A stretch of 33,263 nucleotides of DNA from Candidatus Aminicenantes bacterium RBG_16_66_30 (GTDB lineage: Bacteria > Acidobacteriota > Aminicenantia > Aminicenantales > Saccharicenantaceae), in NCBI GenBank assembly GCA_001775715.1, contig MEYC01000098.1, positions 4,122-37,384 of the forward strand, given 5' to 3'. Below the pieces are notes generated by a model, which was not told the DNA's origin, ran no database searches, and saw only the letters and a program-made list of their open reading frames with translations. This document shows, one piece after another, positions 1 through 8,597 of this stretch. Both the position numbers and the translations under genes were made by a program. Numbering within the stretch: the first letter of the stretch is position 1; each line of letters starts with the position of its first letter.

Positions 1-3
1 ACG

Positions 4-45
4 TAAACTTTAAAAGTGGACTGTCTTAAAGTTTAAAAGTGGACT
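4..45. repeat. Left IS end: two copies of a TTAAAGnTnAAAAGTGGACT-like motif
   Basis: AAAAGTGGACT at 12-22 and 35-45, 23 bp apart. The inner copy overlaps the transposase stop codon. Confidence 0.88.
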
Positions 46-1295
46 AGATTCAGGCTGTCAGATTTGATCTTACGGATTCCGAGGAAGCGGTCTTCGCACC
101 AGAAGCGGATCTCGGCCAGGCCGTGGCCGACGTCCGGGACGATCCGGAGTTGAACCCTATCACGGACAGCGACACCGTCCAGCTTGAACTCGAGATTGTT
201 GAACGAGATCTTCCGGTATTGATCAACGACCCGCTCGGCCTTGAGCGAGAAGACATCTTTGGTCGAGCGGAACGGCGGCGGCACCTCGAAGTCCCGGAAC
301 AGGGTCCGTTTCTCTCGCAGCGCCCGGCGGAACCTCATGATCGGGATCTCGCCGGTCGTGGTATGGACCTGACGGTAGTTGTAGCGGTGTTTTTCTGCTT
401 GAAGGACCTCCCGGGCCTGGCTGATGGTCGTGACGCTTTCCCGGGCACAGGTCCTGACGATCCTGTCCTGGAGCCAGCCATAGGGGCGCTCGATCTTCCC
501 CTTGGCCTGAGGCGAGAGGGCGTAACGAGGATCGATCCCGCATTCCCGGAGGACGATCTTCCATTGCGGGTCGATGTCGTCGGTGACCAGATAATGCTTC
601 CTCCAGATCGAGTCGCGGCCCTGGACGAAGCGGAAGATGGAGTGGCAGTCGGTGTAATAGGCATAGGGGACGCCGTAGTTCAGGACCACGTCTTCCAGGG
701 CAGAGATATGGTCCCAGCTGGTCTCCCGCTCCACGAAGTCGGCGTACAGGAGCAGCCGGCTGTGGTCATCGAGGCTGGTGATCAGATGCCACTTTCTCCC
801 GGCATCGGGGGCCCATTTATGTTCGGAGGAATCGTGCTGGACGAGCTCGCCCACGTAGTTGGTCAGGACCTCCCGATCATGGGCCTTTCTTTTGGGCTTG
901 GAGAGATAAAAATCGTGTTCCTTGGCCCTCTTGATGATCGTCGGCACAGACACCTTCTGGCGATAGACCTCCCGGAGCCGGTCCCGGACGTAACTGTAGT
1001 TATAACTTCGCAGCGGAACGTCGGGGTTGTCGATCAGCCGCTTTTCGAAGTGCAGCTCCCGGAGGATATTCTTTTCGATCTCCGGGGCGAGCTTGCGAGG
1101 ACTGCTCTTCCTCTGATAGGCCAGGCTAAAACCCCGCGGGTTGGTCCGGTAATCTTTGAGGATCGCGAAGAACCGGCTGCGCCCGATCTTGAGAACGCCG
1201 AGGATGTGCTCGAGCTTGATCTCCTGTCCGACATAGCGCTCCAGAAGCGCCCTGACCTGCTGGTCGCTGAAGGCTTTGTGAAGATGTCTGGCCAT
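33..1295 (-). CDS. Integrase catalytic-domain (rve/DDE) transposase
   Basis: 420 aa; N-terminal HTH-like region; HDSSEHKWAP...LITSLDDHSRLLLYADF...YYTDCHSIF...LSPQAKGKIERPYGWLQDRIVR typical of an rve-core DDE transposase. Confidence 0.93.
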   Translation of the reverse strand: MARHLHKAFSDQQVRALLERYVGQEIKLEHILGVLKIGRSRFFAILKDYRTNPRGFSLAYQRKSSPRKLAPEIEKNILRELHFEKRLIDNPDVPLRSYNYSYVRDRLREVYRQKVSVPTIIKRAKEHDFYLSKPKRKAHDREVLTNYVGELVQHDSSEHKWAPDAGRKWHLITSLDDHSRLLLYADFVERETSWDHISALEDVVLNYGVPYAYYTDCHSIFRFVQGRDSIWRKHYLVTDDIDPQWKIVLRECGIDPRYALSPQAKGKIERPYGWLQDRIVRTCARESVTTISQAREVLQAEKHRYNYRQVHTTTGEIPIMRFRRALREKRTLFRDFEVPPPFRSTKDVFSLKAERVVDQYRKISFNNLEFKLDGVAVRDRVQLRIVPDVGHGLAEIRFWCEDRFLGIRKIKSDSLNLVHF

Positions 1296-1344
1296 GATGT
1301 AACCTCCTTGATGATCAGGGGGTTAAATCACAGCCCGGCCTCCC

Positions 1345-1396
1345 AGTCCACTTTTCATCTTTAAATCAGCGAAAAACAGTCCACTTTCAATCTTTA
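1345..1396. repeat. Right IS end: two inverted copies of the same motif
   Basis: AGTCCACTTTTCATCTTTAA (1345-1364) and ACAGTCCACTTTCAATCTTTA (1376-1396), inverted relative to the left end. Confidence 0.88.
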
Positions 1397-1419
1397 GATG
1401 ACATCGCGGCCGCGCATCA

Positions 1420-1448
1420 TTGACACATCTCCCCCCAGGGCCTATCAT
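1420..1448 (+). promoter_or_regulatory. Sigma70-type promoter for the Kelch-repeat lipoprotein
   Basis: TTGACA (1420-1425), 17-bp spacer, TATCAT (1443-1448), about 60 bp upstream of ATG 1507. Confidence 0.7.
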
Positions 1449-1506
1449 AGTCCCTCAGGCGGGGCGACGATCCCGAGCCCAAATCCCTGTTCCTGGACGA
1501 GGTCGA

Positions 1507-2922
1507 ATGAAGAACTTAGGCAAGATCATCCCGGCGGCTTCCGTTTTGATAGCTCTGTCGGCGTTTTCCGCCTGCGAAAAAAAGCAAGAGCCCATCCCCG
1601 AGCCCGTGACGACCGTCAAGTGGGCCTGGGTTGCCGGCAGCAAGACGATCAACCAGGCCGGCGCCTACGGGACGAAAGGCGTGCCGTCCGCGGCGAACCT
1701 GCCCGGAGCCAGAGAGGACGCGATAGGCTGGGTCGACGCCGGTGACAAGCTCTGGCTCTTCGGCGGCTATGCCCATGATTCGACGGGATTCCCCGGCCGG
1801 GCGAACGACCTCTGGACGTTCGATCCGGCGGCCGGCACGTGGACCTGGGTCGCCGGCGCCGACGTCCGGAACCAGGCGGGAATATACGGCACGGTGGGCT
1901 TGCCCGACCCGATCAGCACGCCCGGAGCGCGGAACGGGGCCGTATCCTGGATCGACGCGAGCGGCCGGCTCTGGCTCTTCGGCGGGCTGGCCCACGACGC
2001 GACGGGCGCCATCGGCCAGATCAACGACCTCTGGAGCTTCGATCCGGCGACCGTCCAGTGGACCTGGGTCGGCGGGAGTCCGACCCGATACCAGACCGGC
2101 GTGTACGGTACGCAGGGCGTCGCCGATCCCTTGAACTTCCCGGGGGCGCGGGTCGGGGCCGCTGCCAGCCTCGACGCGAGCGGCAGCCTCTGGCTCTTCG
2201 GCGGATTCGGTTATGACGGGGCCGGCGACAAGGGCCGGCTCAACGACCTCTGGAAATTCGACCCGGCGACGCTCCTGTGGACCTGGATCTCCGGCAGCGA
2301 CGCCATCGATCAGATCGGAACCTATGGCACCTTGGGCGAATCCGATCCCGCGAACGTCCCCGGAGCGAGGTTCGAGACCGTGTCCTGGATCGACGCGAGC
2401 GCCGCGCTCTGGCTCTTCGGCGGGGACGGCCTGGACTACGTGGGCACTATCTACAAGCTCAACGATCTTTGGAAATTCGATCCGGCGACCCTCGAGTGGA
2501 CGTGGGTCGATGGCAGCAAGTTCCCGGGGACCGCCGGCGTCTTCGGCACCCTGAACACCCCCGACGCGGCGAACATCCCCGGCGCACGGTCCGGGTCGGT
2601 CACCTGGCTCGACGCTAACGGGCTCCTCTGGCTGTACGGCGGATACGGCATCGATGCCACGACCGACGAGGGCTGGCTCAACGACCTCTTCAGGTACGAC
2701 CCGGAGGTCTCGGACTGGACGTGGGTGGGGGGCTATCCCCTGCACGGCCAGAAGGGCGTGTACGGCACGCTGGGAACGGGCTCCATAGAGAACATCGCGG
2801 GCTCGAGGTATTTCGCCGTCTCGTGGATCGATTCCCAGGGCGTGCGCTGGCTCTTCGGGGGATACGGCCTGGATTCCGAAGGCGCGGCCGGCTGGCTCAA
2901 CGACCTTTGGCGCCAGGACTGA
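1507..2922 (+). CDS. Lipoprotein with six Kelch/galactose-oxidase-like repeats (predicted six-bladed propeller)
   Basis: MKNLGKIIPAASVLIALSAFSAC lipobox, then repeats of WTWVxGS...YGT...PGAR...W.DA...LWLFGGYG...LNDLW.FDPAT. Confidence 0.88.
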   Translation: MKNLGKIIPAASVLIALSAFSACEKKQEPIPEPVTTVKWAWVAGSKTINQAGAYGTKGVPSAANLPGAREDAIGWVDAGDKLWLFGGYAHDSTGFPGRANDLWTFDPAAGTWTWVAGADVRNQAGIYGTVGLPDPISTPGARNGAVSWIDASGRLWLFGGLAHDATGAIGQINDLWSFDPATVQWTWVGGSPTRYQTGVYGTQGVADPLNFPGARVGAAASLDASGSLWLFGGFGYDGAGDKGRLNDLWKFDPATLLWTWISGSDAIDQIGTYGTLGESDPANVPGARFETVSWIDASAALWLFGGDGLDYVGTIYKLNDLWKFDPATLEWTWVDGSKFPGTAGVFGTLNTPDAANIPGARSGSVTWLDANGLLWLYGGYGIDATTDEGWLNDLFRYDPEVSDWTWVGGYPLHGQKGVYGTLGTGSIENIAGSRYFAVSWIDSQGVRWLFGGYGLDSEGAAGWLNDLWRQD

Positions 2923-3004
2923 TCTCGATCGGCCGCCCGAGGGAACCTTCTTCCCGGATCATCTGTATCGTCACCCGTTCAATCCATTTCGGAAGGAGTT
3001 AGAC

Positions 3005-3358
3005 ATGGCCAAGATCCAAGCGTACTGCGGACTCGACTGCGGCGAATGTGAGGCCTATATCGCTACCCAAACGAACGACCGGGCCGGCCTCGAGGAGACG
3101 GCCAAGAAGTGGGCCCAGCAGTTCGGCGGCGGCGTGAGTTCCTGGGAGGCTTGCGTTTGCGACGGCTGCTCCTCGGGAAAGCGGATGAGCACGGCCCATG
3201 CTGCGACCTGCGCGATCCGTCTCTGCGCCTCGAAGCGCGGGGTCGTGACCTGCGCCCACTGCGCGGACTACGGTTGCGCGACCCTGCAGCAGTTCTTCGC
3301 CTTTGCCCCCGTCCTGAAGGATAAGCTTGAGGCGATCCGAAAGGACCTGGGGAACTAG
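3005..3358 (+). CDS. DUF3795-type cysteine-rich protein
   Basis: Starts MAKIQAYCGLDCGECEAYIATQTND, with CVCDGC and several further Cys; upstream SD AAGGAG. Confidence 0.85.
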   Translation: MAKIQAYCGLDCGECEAYIATQTNDRAGLEETAKKWAQQFGGGVSSWEACVCDGCSSGKRMSTAHAATCAIRLCASKRGVVTCAHCADYGCATLQQFFAFAPVLKDKLEAIRKDLGN

Positions 3359-3389
3359 GCCGACGGGGCAGCTTCCGGGATCCCCGAAA

Positions 3390-4481
3390 ATGACCCGTCC
3401 TCTCCTTTTCGCGCTCGGCCTGGCCCTGATGCTGCCGATCCCGTCGAGCCCGGCCGCCAAGGAAGATCCTCTTATCAAGATCACCCTGGGGCCGTCCCTG
3501 GAGATCGGCCGCCGGGACCTCCTGTTCGCCTCGATCTCCTCCGTCTGCGAGGATGAGAAAGGCGATTTCTATGTCCTCGACCGGATGGAATTCAAGGTCC
3601 ATCGCTTCTCCGCCGCCGGCCGCCCGATCGGGACGTTCGGCCGGAAAGGCCAGGGCCCGGGCGATCTCCAGGCCTCCGCGAGCATCGTAAATACTTCGGG
3701 CGGGGAGCTGGCCGTCCTCGAGGACCTGTCCCTTGTCTCCTTCTTCGACACCGAAGGCGTATTCCGCAGGCGGATCGACCTCAACGGGCGCCTCGGGCTC
3801 GGATATGTCGGCCCGGACCGGTTCTACGGCTGGGTCTGGCGGCCCGAGGACAAGCAGCAGATCCTGGTCGACGGGAGGAACGCGACCCTCTCGACCTTCG
3901 ATGTCCAGGCGAGGGACGCTTTTTCCGTCGTCCTGCCCGACGAGTCCGGCCGGGCGGTGATGTTCAACTACGCCTCGGAATACTATGTTCCCGAATTCCT
4001 CTTCGACCACAACCGGGCCCTGAGCGCCGTCGGGATCAGCCATCGCTATCGCATCGCCCTTCTCGACGAGAGCGGGCGGGAGGTCGGCCGCATCGAGCGG
4101 GACCCCGGGCCGCGGAAGCTCACCGGCCGCGAGAGGGCCTATCTCGAACAGGGCGTCCTCGAATTCGTCAAGGCCAAGGGGTGGCCGCCGCGCGTCGGCC
4201 GGGAGCTCGGGAAGAAGGTCCCGGAGACGAAGAACGCGGTGCGCGCCGTCCGGATCTCGCCGAGCCGCGTCCTCGTCTTCAGGTTCCCCCCGGACATCAC
4301 CCGCCGGGACGCCCCGGTCCCTGTCGACGCCTTCACGCGACGGGGCGAGTTCCTGGGCGAAGCCGAGCTCCCTGAGGTCCCGCTCCACGTGTCGGACAAG
4401 GCCATGTATTTCGTCCGGACCGACGCGGACGGGAACGTCTATCTCGTCAGGACGGAATACGCGATGTCCGCGGCGCGCTGA
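3390..4481 (+). CDS. 6-bladed beta-propeller (NHL-like) secreted protein
   Basis: Signal peptide MTRPLLFALGLALMLPIPSSPA, then ISSVCEDEKGDFYVLDRMEFKVHRFSAAGRPIGTFGRKGQGPGDL typical of these propellers. Confidence 0.75.
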   Translation: MTRPLLFALGLALMLPIPSSPAAKEDPLIKITLGPSLEIGRRDLLFASISSVCEDEKGDFYVLDRMEFKVHRFSAAGRPIGTFGRKGQGPGDLQASASIVNTSGGELAVLEDLSLVSFFDTEGVFRRRIDLNGRLGLGYVGPDRFYGWVWRPEDKQQILVDGRNATLSTFDVQARDAFSVVLPDESGRAVMFNYASEYYVPEFLFDHNRALSAVGISHRYRIALLDESGREVGRIERDPGPRKLTGRERAYLEQGVLEFVKAKGWPPRVGRELGKKVPETKNAVRAVRISPSRVLVFRFPPDITRRDAPVPVDAFTRRGEFLGEAELPEVPLHVSDKAMYFVRTDADGNVYLVRTEYAMSAAR

Positions 4482-4530
4482 CGTTTTTTCGCCCGCTCGA
4501 TCGGGTCGCTCCGTGAGGCCCGAAGGCGGA

Positions 4531-4560
4531 TTGACAGCGGCGGGCATAGCGGAATATCCT
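4531..4560 (+). promoter_or_regulatory. Sigma70-type promoter for the C69 dipeptidase
   Basis: TTGACA (4531-4536), 18-bp spacer, TATCCT (4555-4560). Confidence 0.6.
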
Positions 4561-4593
4561 CTTCCCCACCTAGCCAACGACCAGGAGGTGCCC

Positions 4594-6351
4594 ATGAAAC
4601 CGATCCGACTCGTCCTGCCGGGAGCTTTGTTATTCGTTCTCCTGGCCTTCCTCACGGCCGGGCCCGTGGCCATGACCCAGGACCCGGCCTGCCCGACCTG
4701 CGGCCCGGCCGGCGAGCCCGAAGGCTGCACGGTCATCATGGTCGGCAAGAACGCTTCGACCGACGGCTCGGTCATGACCACGCATACGTGCGATTGCGGC
4801 GAGTGCGATTGGACCTGGCGGTACATCCCCGCGGCCGACCACAAGCCCGGCGAGACCCGCAAGATCTACCACATCAGCCAGTTCGGCAACTGGGCCCCCG
4901 ACGCCGGATTGAAGTGGGAGGACATCAAGCGGACCGTGGTCATGGAGATCCCCGAGCTTCCGCGCACGCGCGCCTACATCCACGGCGACTTCGGCTACAT
5001 GAACGACGCCCAGGTGGCCATCGGCGAGTCGACCGTCGGTTGTCAGGCCAAAATGGAGAATCCCACGCCGGCGGCCAAGTTCGACATCACCATGCTGACG
5101 CTCATCGCCATGGAACGGGCCGGGACGGCCCGGGAGGCCATCAAGATCATGGGCGAGCTCGGCGAGAAGTTTGGTTACGGGCACACGGACACGGGCGAGA
5201 TGCTGGCCGTGGCCGACCCGAACGAGGTCTGGGTGTTCGAGATCATGCCCGTCGGCCCGCTGTGGACGCCCCAGAGCGGCAAGCCCGGCGCGGTCTGGGC
5301 GGCCCAGCGCGTCCCCGACGACCACGTCAGCGTCTGCCCCAACGAGTCGCGCATCGGCGAGATCGACCTCAAGAAGCCCGACTATTTCATGGCCTCGCCC
5401 AACGTCGTCCAGCTCGCCGTCGACATGAAGTTCTACGATCCCAAGGGCGGCAAGGCCTTCAATTGGAAGAAGGCCTACAACCCCACGGACGTCAGCGCGG
5501 CGAACACGAACGGCTCCCGCGTCCGGTTGTGGCGGTTCATGGACCTCGTCGCCCCGTCGCAGAAGTTCCGTCCCGAGACCCTGAACGAGGACTTCCCTTT
5601 CTCGGTCAAGCCGGAGAAGAAGCTCTCCGCGCGCGACGTCATGATGATGACCCGGGACAAGACCGAGGGCACGCCCTACTGGCCTGCCCGGGGCATCCAG
5701 GGCGGGCCGTTCCAGAACCCGAACTACCTGCCCTACGGCTTCGAGCTCGACGGCAAGCGCTATAACACGCCGCGGATCATCGGCGTCAACCGGGCCGAGT
5801 ACGTCACGGTCACCCAGAGCCGGGGCTGGCTGCCCCACCCCATCGGCGGCATCGTCTGGCTGGCCTGGGGCGCCCAGGACACCTCCTGCTTCATGCCCCT
5901 CTACGCGGGGATGACCCGGATCCCGCGCTCGTTCGAGATCGGCGACCACTGGCAGTTCGACCGCGACTCGGCCCGGTGGGCCTTCGACTATGTGGACTTC
6001 CACACCCAGGTCGCCTACAACCTGGCCATCGAGGACGTCCGCGCCGCCCAGAGGGCTTATGAGGATCCGGCCATCGAAAGGACGGACGTCATCGACAAAG
6101 CCGCCCTGGACCTCTATAAGAAGGACCCGGCCCTGGCCGTCAAGTTCCTGAACGACTACTGCCTCTCGAACATCGATCACGTTCTCGCCGCCTGGTGGCA
6201 GCTCGGCGACGACCTCCTCGTCAAATACAACCACATGTGGGTTTACGACAAGGCCACCCGCAAGCGGGGGCCGCTGAAATTCCCCGATTGGTGGCTCAAG
6301 CTCCTGGTCGAGTACAACCAATTGACACCCCAGCCGGCCGCGAAAAAGTGA
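4594..6351 (+). CDS. C69-family dipeptidase (Ntn-hydrolase fold), secreted
   Basis: CTVIMVGKNASTDGSVMTTHT matches the C69 nucleophile-Cys motif; signal peptide from ATG 4594 with SD AGGAGG; long conserved C69-like body. Confidence 0.88.
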   Translation: MKPIRLVLPGALLFVLLAFLTAGPVAMTQDPACPTCGPAGEPEGCTVIMVGKNASTDGSVMTTHTCDCGECDWTWRYIPAADHKPGETRKIYHISQFGNWAPDAGLKWEDIKRTVVMEIPELPRTRAYIHGDFGYMNDAQVAIGESTVGCQAKMENPTPAAKFDITMLTLIAMERAGTAREAIKIMGELGEKFGYGHTDTGEMLAVADPNEVWVFEIMPVGPLWTPQSGKPGAVWAAQRVPDDHVSVCPNESRIGEIDLKKPDYFMASPNVVQLAVDMKFYDPKGGKAFNWKKAYNPTDVSAANTNGSRVRLWRFMDLVAPSQKFRPETLNEDFPFSVKPEKKLSARDVMMMTRDKTEGTPYWPARGIQGGPFQNPNYLPYGFELDGKRYNTPRIIGVNRAEYVTVTQSRGWLPHPIGGIVWLAWGAQDTSCFMPLYAGMTRIPRSFEIGDHWQFDRDSARWAFDYVDFHTQVAYNLAIEDVRAAQRAYEDPAIERTDVIDKAALDLYKKDPALAVKFLNDYCLSNIDHVLAAWWQLGDDLLVKYNHMWVYDKATRKRGPLKFPDWWLKLLVEYNQLTPQPAAKK

Positions 6352-6417
6352 CCCGGGTCAACTTTTCCGGGAGCGAATTCGTAGATACGGGAAAGCCCCC
6401 GGGAGGGTGGGGCGACC

Positions 6418-7347
6418 ATGCTTGAGATCCGAAACCTGACTAAATCCTACGGCGACATCCTGGCCCTCGACCGGTTCTCCTTGGACCTCGGCAAGGGCGA
6501 GGTCCTGGGCCTGCTCGGCCCGAACGGGGCGGGCAAGACGACGCTCATCTCCATCCTGGCCGGGACCCTCGCCGACTTCAGCGGCACGGTCACGTTCCAA
6601 GGCCGGAACCTCTTCGCCGATCGTGCGCTCAAGAACCGCTTGGGCATCGTCCCCCAGGACATGGCCTTCTACGACGAGCTCAGCGCCATGGACAACCTGC
6701 TGTTCTGGGGCGGCCTCTATGACGTCCCCCGGGCCGAGCTGAAGCGGCGGGCCGCGGAGCTTCTCGAGCGCGTCGAGCTCGCCGGCCGGGCCAAGGAACC
6801 GGTCAAGAAGTTCTCGGGGGGCATGAAGCGCCGCCTCAACACGGCCATCGGCCTCCTCCACCACCCCGACCTCCTGCTCCTCGACGAGCCGACGGTCGGC
6901 ATCGACGTCCAGGCCAAGGTCAGCATCCTCGACATCATCCGTAACGCCGGCGCGTCCGGCACGGCGGTCATCTTCACGACCCACCAGCTGGCCGAGGTCG
7001 AGACGACCTGCTCCCGCATCGCCATCATGGACCACGGCCGCATCCTGGCCCAGGGGACGCTCGACGAGCTTGTCCGCATCGTCGGCGAGCGCGACATCGT
7101 CGAGATCACGGGCGAGTTCGCCGCGGGCCCGTTCTCCGAGGCCCTCCAGGACATCGCCGGCGACGGCATCGAGCTCCTGTCCGTGGCCGACAACCTGGCC
7201 TCGCTGGCCGTGGCCGCGACGGAGCAGATCCCCCGGATCATGGACCGGCTCTTCCGCCGGAAGCTCGCCGTGACCGATCTCAAGATCAAATCGCCCAACC
7301 TCGAGACCGTGTTCCTGAAGCTGACCGGCCGCAGCCTGAGGGATTGA
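6418..7347 (+). CDS. ABC transporter ATP-binding protein (ABC-2 exporter)
   Basis: Walker A GPNGAGKTT, signature FSGGMKRRL, Walker B LLLLDEPTVGID, H-loop TTHQ. Confidence 0.96.
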   Translation: MLEIRNLTKSYGDILALDRFSLDLGKGEVLGLLGPNGAGKTTLISILAGTLADFSGTVTFQGRNLFADRALKNRLGIVPQDMAFYDELSAMDNLLFWGGLYDVPRAELKRRAAELLERVELAGRAKEPVKKFSGGMKRRLNTAIGLLHHPDLLLLDEPTVGIDVQAKVSILDIIRNAGASGTAVIFTTHQLAEVETTCSRIAIMDHGRILAQGTLDELVRIVGERDIVEITGEFAAGPFSEALQDIAGDGIELLSVADNLASLAVAATEQIPRIMDRLFRRKLAVTDLKIKSPNLETVFLKLTGRSLRD

Positions 7348-7350
7348 CCC

Positions 7351-8595
7351 GTGCGCCGGCTGCTTCTCGTGCTCGCGAACGACGTCCGCCGCCATCTCAA
7401 GGCGCCGATGGCCATCCTGATCTTCATGGTCATCCCGCTGGGCATGACGGGCCTCATCGGCGTTATCTTCGCGCCCCAGACCGAAGGCAGCGAGCTCCCC
7501 CCCATTTCGGTCCTCCTCGTCGACAACGACAAGGGCCTGGCTTCGAAGCTCCTCGTCGGCGCGTTCGACGTCGACCAGATGAAGGAGATGTTCCAGGTGA
7601 CCGTGACCGACGAGGCCGACGGCCGGAAGCGGATGGGGCGCGGCAAGGCCTCGGCCATGGTCGTCATCCCCGAGGGCTTCACCCTTGACCTGCTGGACGC
7701 GAAGCCCGTGACCCTCCTCGTCGTCAAGAACCCGTCCGAGCAGTTCCTGCCCGATGTCGTCGAAGAGTTCATGAACACTATGGCGGTCATGCTGTCGGGC
7801 GTCGTCCAGGCGTTCGCCGAGGAGGTCCGGGGCATCCGGGCCATGCTCGACCGGCCCGTCGAGAGCTTCCCCTGGGATAAGCTCGGCCCGGAGTTCGGCA
7901 AGGCCCAGAAGAAGGTCGTCGCCGCCCGGACATACCTGGACCCCCTGATCCTCCGTCTGAAGGCGGAGGAGACCAAGGCTGCGGGGGCCCGGACGAGCTT
8001 CACCCAGGCGGACCTGTTCTCGGCCGTCCTCCCCGGCATGGCCGTCATGTTCCTGCTGTTCATCGTCCAGACGCTGATGCGCGACATCATCTCCGAGCGC
8101 GAGGACGGCAAGCTCCGGCGCATGCTGACGACGCCGCTCCGGCCGATCGAGCTCATCGGCGCCCGCATCGCCGGCGGCTGGGTCATGGGCATCGCCGTCC
8201 TCCTCGTCATGGTCGCGGCCGGCACCCTCATCTTCCGCGCGACCTGGGGCCCGCTCGGCGGGTTCCTCCTGCTCGGCGCCGTCGCCTCGTTCTGGGCGGC
8301 CGCCTTCTTCGCCCTCCTGCACGCCCTCGTCAGGAACCGGAACCAGTCCGGAGCGTTCAGCGCGCCGATCATCCTGGCCTTCAGCCTGTTCGGGGGCTCG
8401 ATGATGAACCTCGAGGCGATGCCGAAGGCCTTCCGGACGGTCGGGATCCTGACGCCCAACCGCTGGTTCATCGACGGCGCGGCCCTCCTCCGGGACGGCC
8501 GCTTCCCCTTCGTCCCGATCCTCATCTTGGCCGGGAGCGGCATCCTCCTCCTGGCCCTGGCCGTCCCGGCCCTGCGGCGGCGGACATCGGTGTGA
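7351..8595 (+). CDS. ABC-2 type permease
   Basis: GTG start 3 bp after the ATPase stop; N-terminal TM, large soluble loop, C-terminal TM cluster with MRDIISEREDGKLRRMLTTPL. Confidence 0.93.
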   Translation: MRRLLLVLANDVRRHLKAPMAILIFMVIPLGMTGLIGVIFAPQTEGSELPPISVLLVDNDKGLASKLLVGAFDVDQMKEMFQVTVTDEADGRKRMGRGKASAMVVIPEGFTLDLLDAKPVTLLVVKNPSEQFLPDVVEEFMNTMAVMLSGVVQAFAEEVRGIRAMLDRPVESFPWDKLGPEFGKAQKKVVAARTYLDPLILRLKAEETKAAGARTSFTQADLFSAVLPGMAVMFLLFIVQTLMRDIISEREDGKLRRMLTTPLRPIELIGARIAGGWVMGIAVLLVMVAAGTLIFRATWGPLGGFLLLGAVASFWAAAFFALLHALVRNRNQSGAFSAPIILAFSLFGGSMMNLEAMPKAFRTVGILTPNRWFIDGAALLRDGRFPFVPILILAGSGILLLALAVPALRRRTSV

Positions 8596-8597
8596 CC

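Larger units (their letters stand above)
4..1396 (-). mobile_element. Insertion sequence with one DDE/integrase-core transposase and double-motif inverted ends (family not assigned; IS481/IS21-like integrase core, no IstB partner)
   Basis: Outer ends TAAACTTTAAAAGTGGACTGT (4-24) and the reverse complement of 1376-1396 (TAAAGATTGAAAGTGGACTGT) match at 18/21 positions. They flank the transposase ORF 33-1295. Confidence 0.9.

Noticed and set aside
3063-4862. 599-aa minus-strand ORF
   Set aside because: Spans antisense to DUF3795, propeller and C69 genes and an intergenic promoter; no recognisable domain.
4630-6321. 563-aa minus-strand ORF opposite the C69 peptidase
   Set aside because: High-GC shadow frame; the plus strand has an unambiguous C69 protein.
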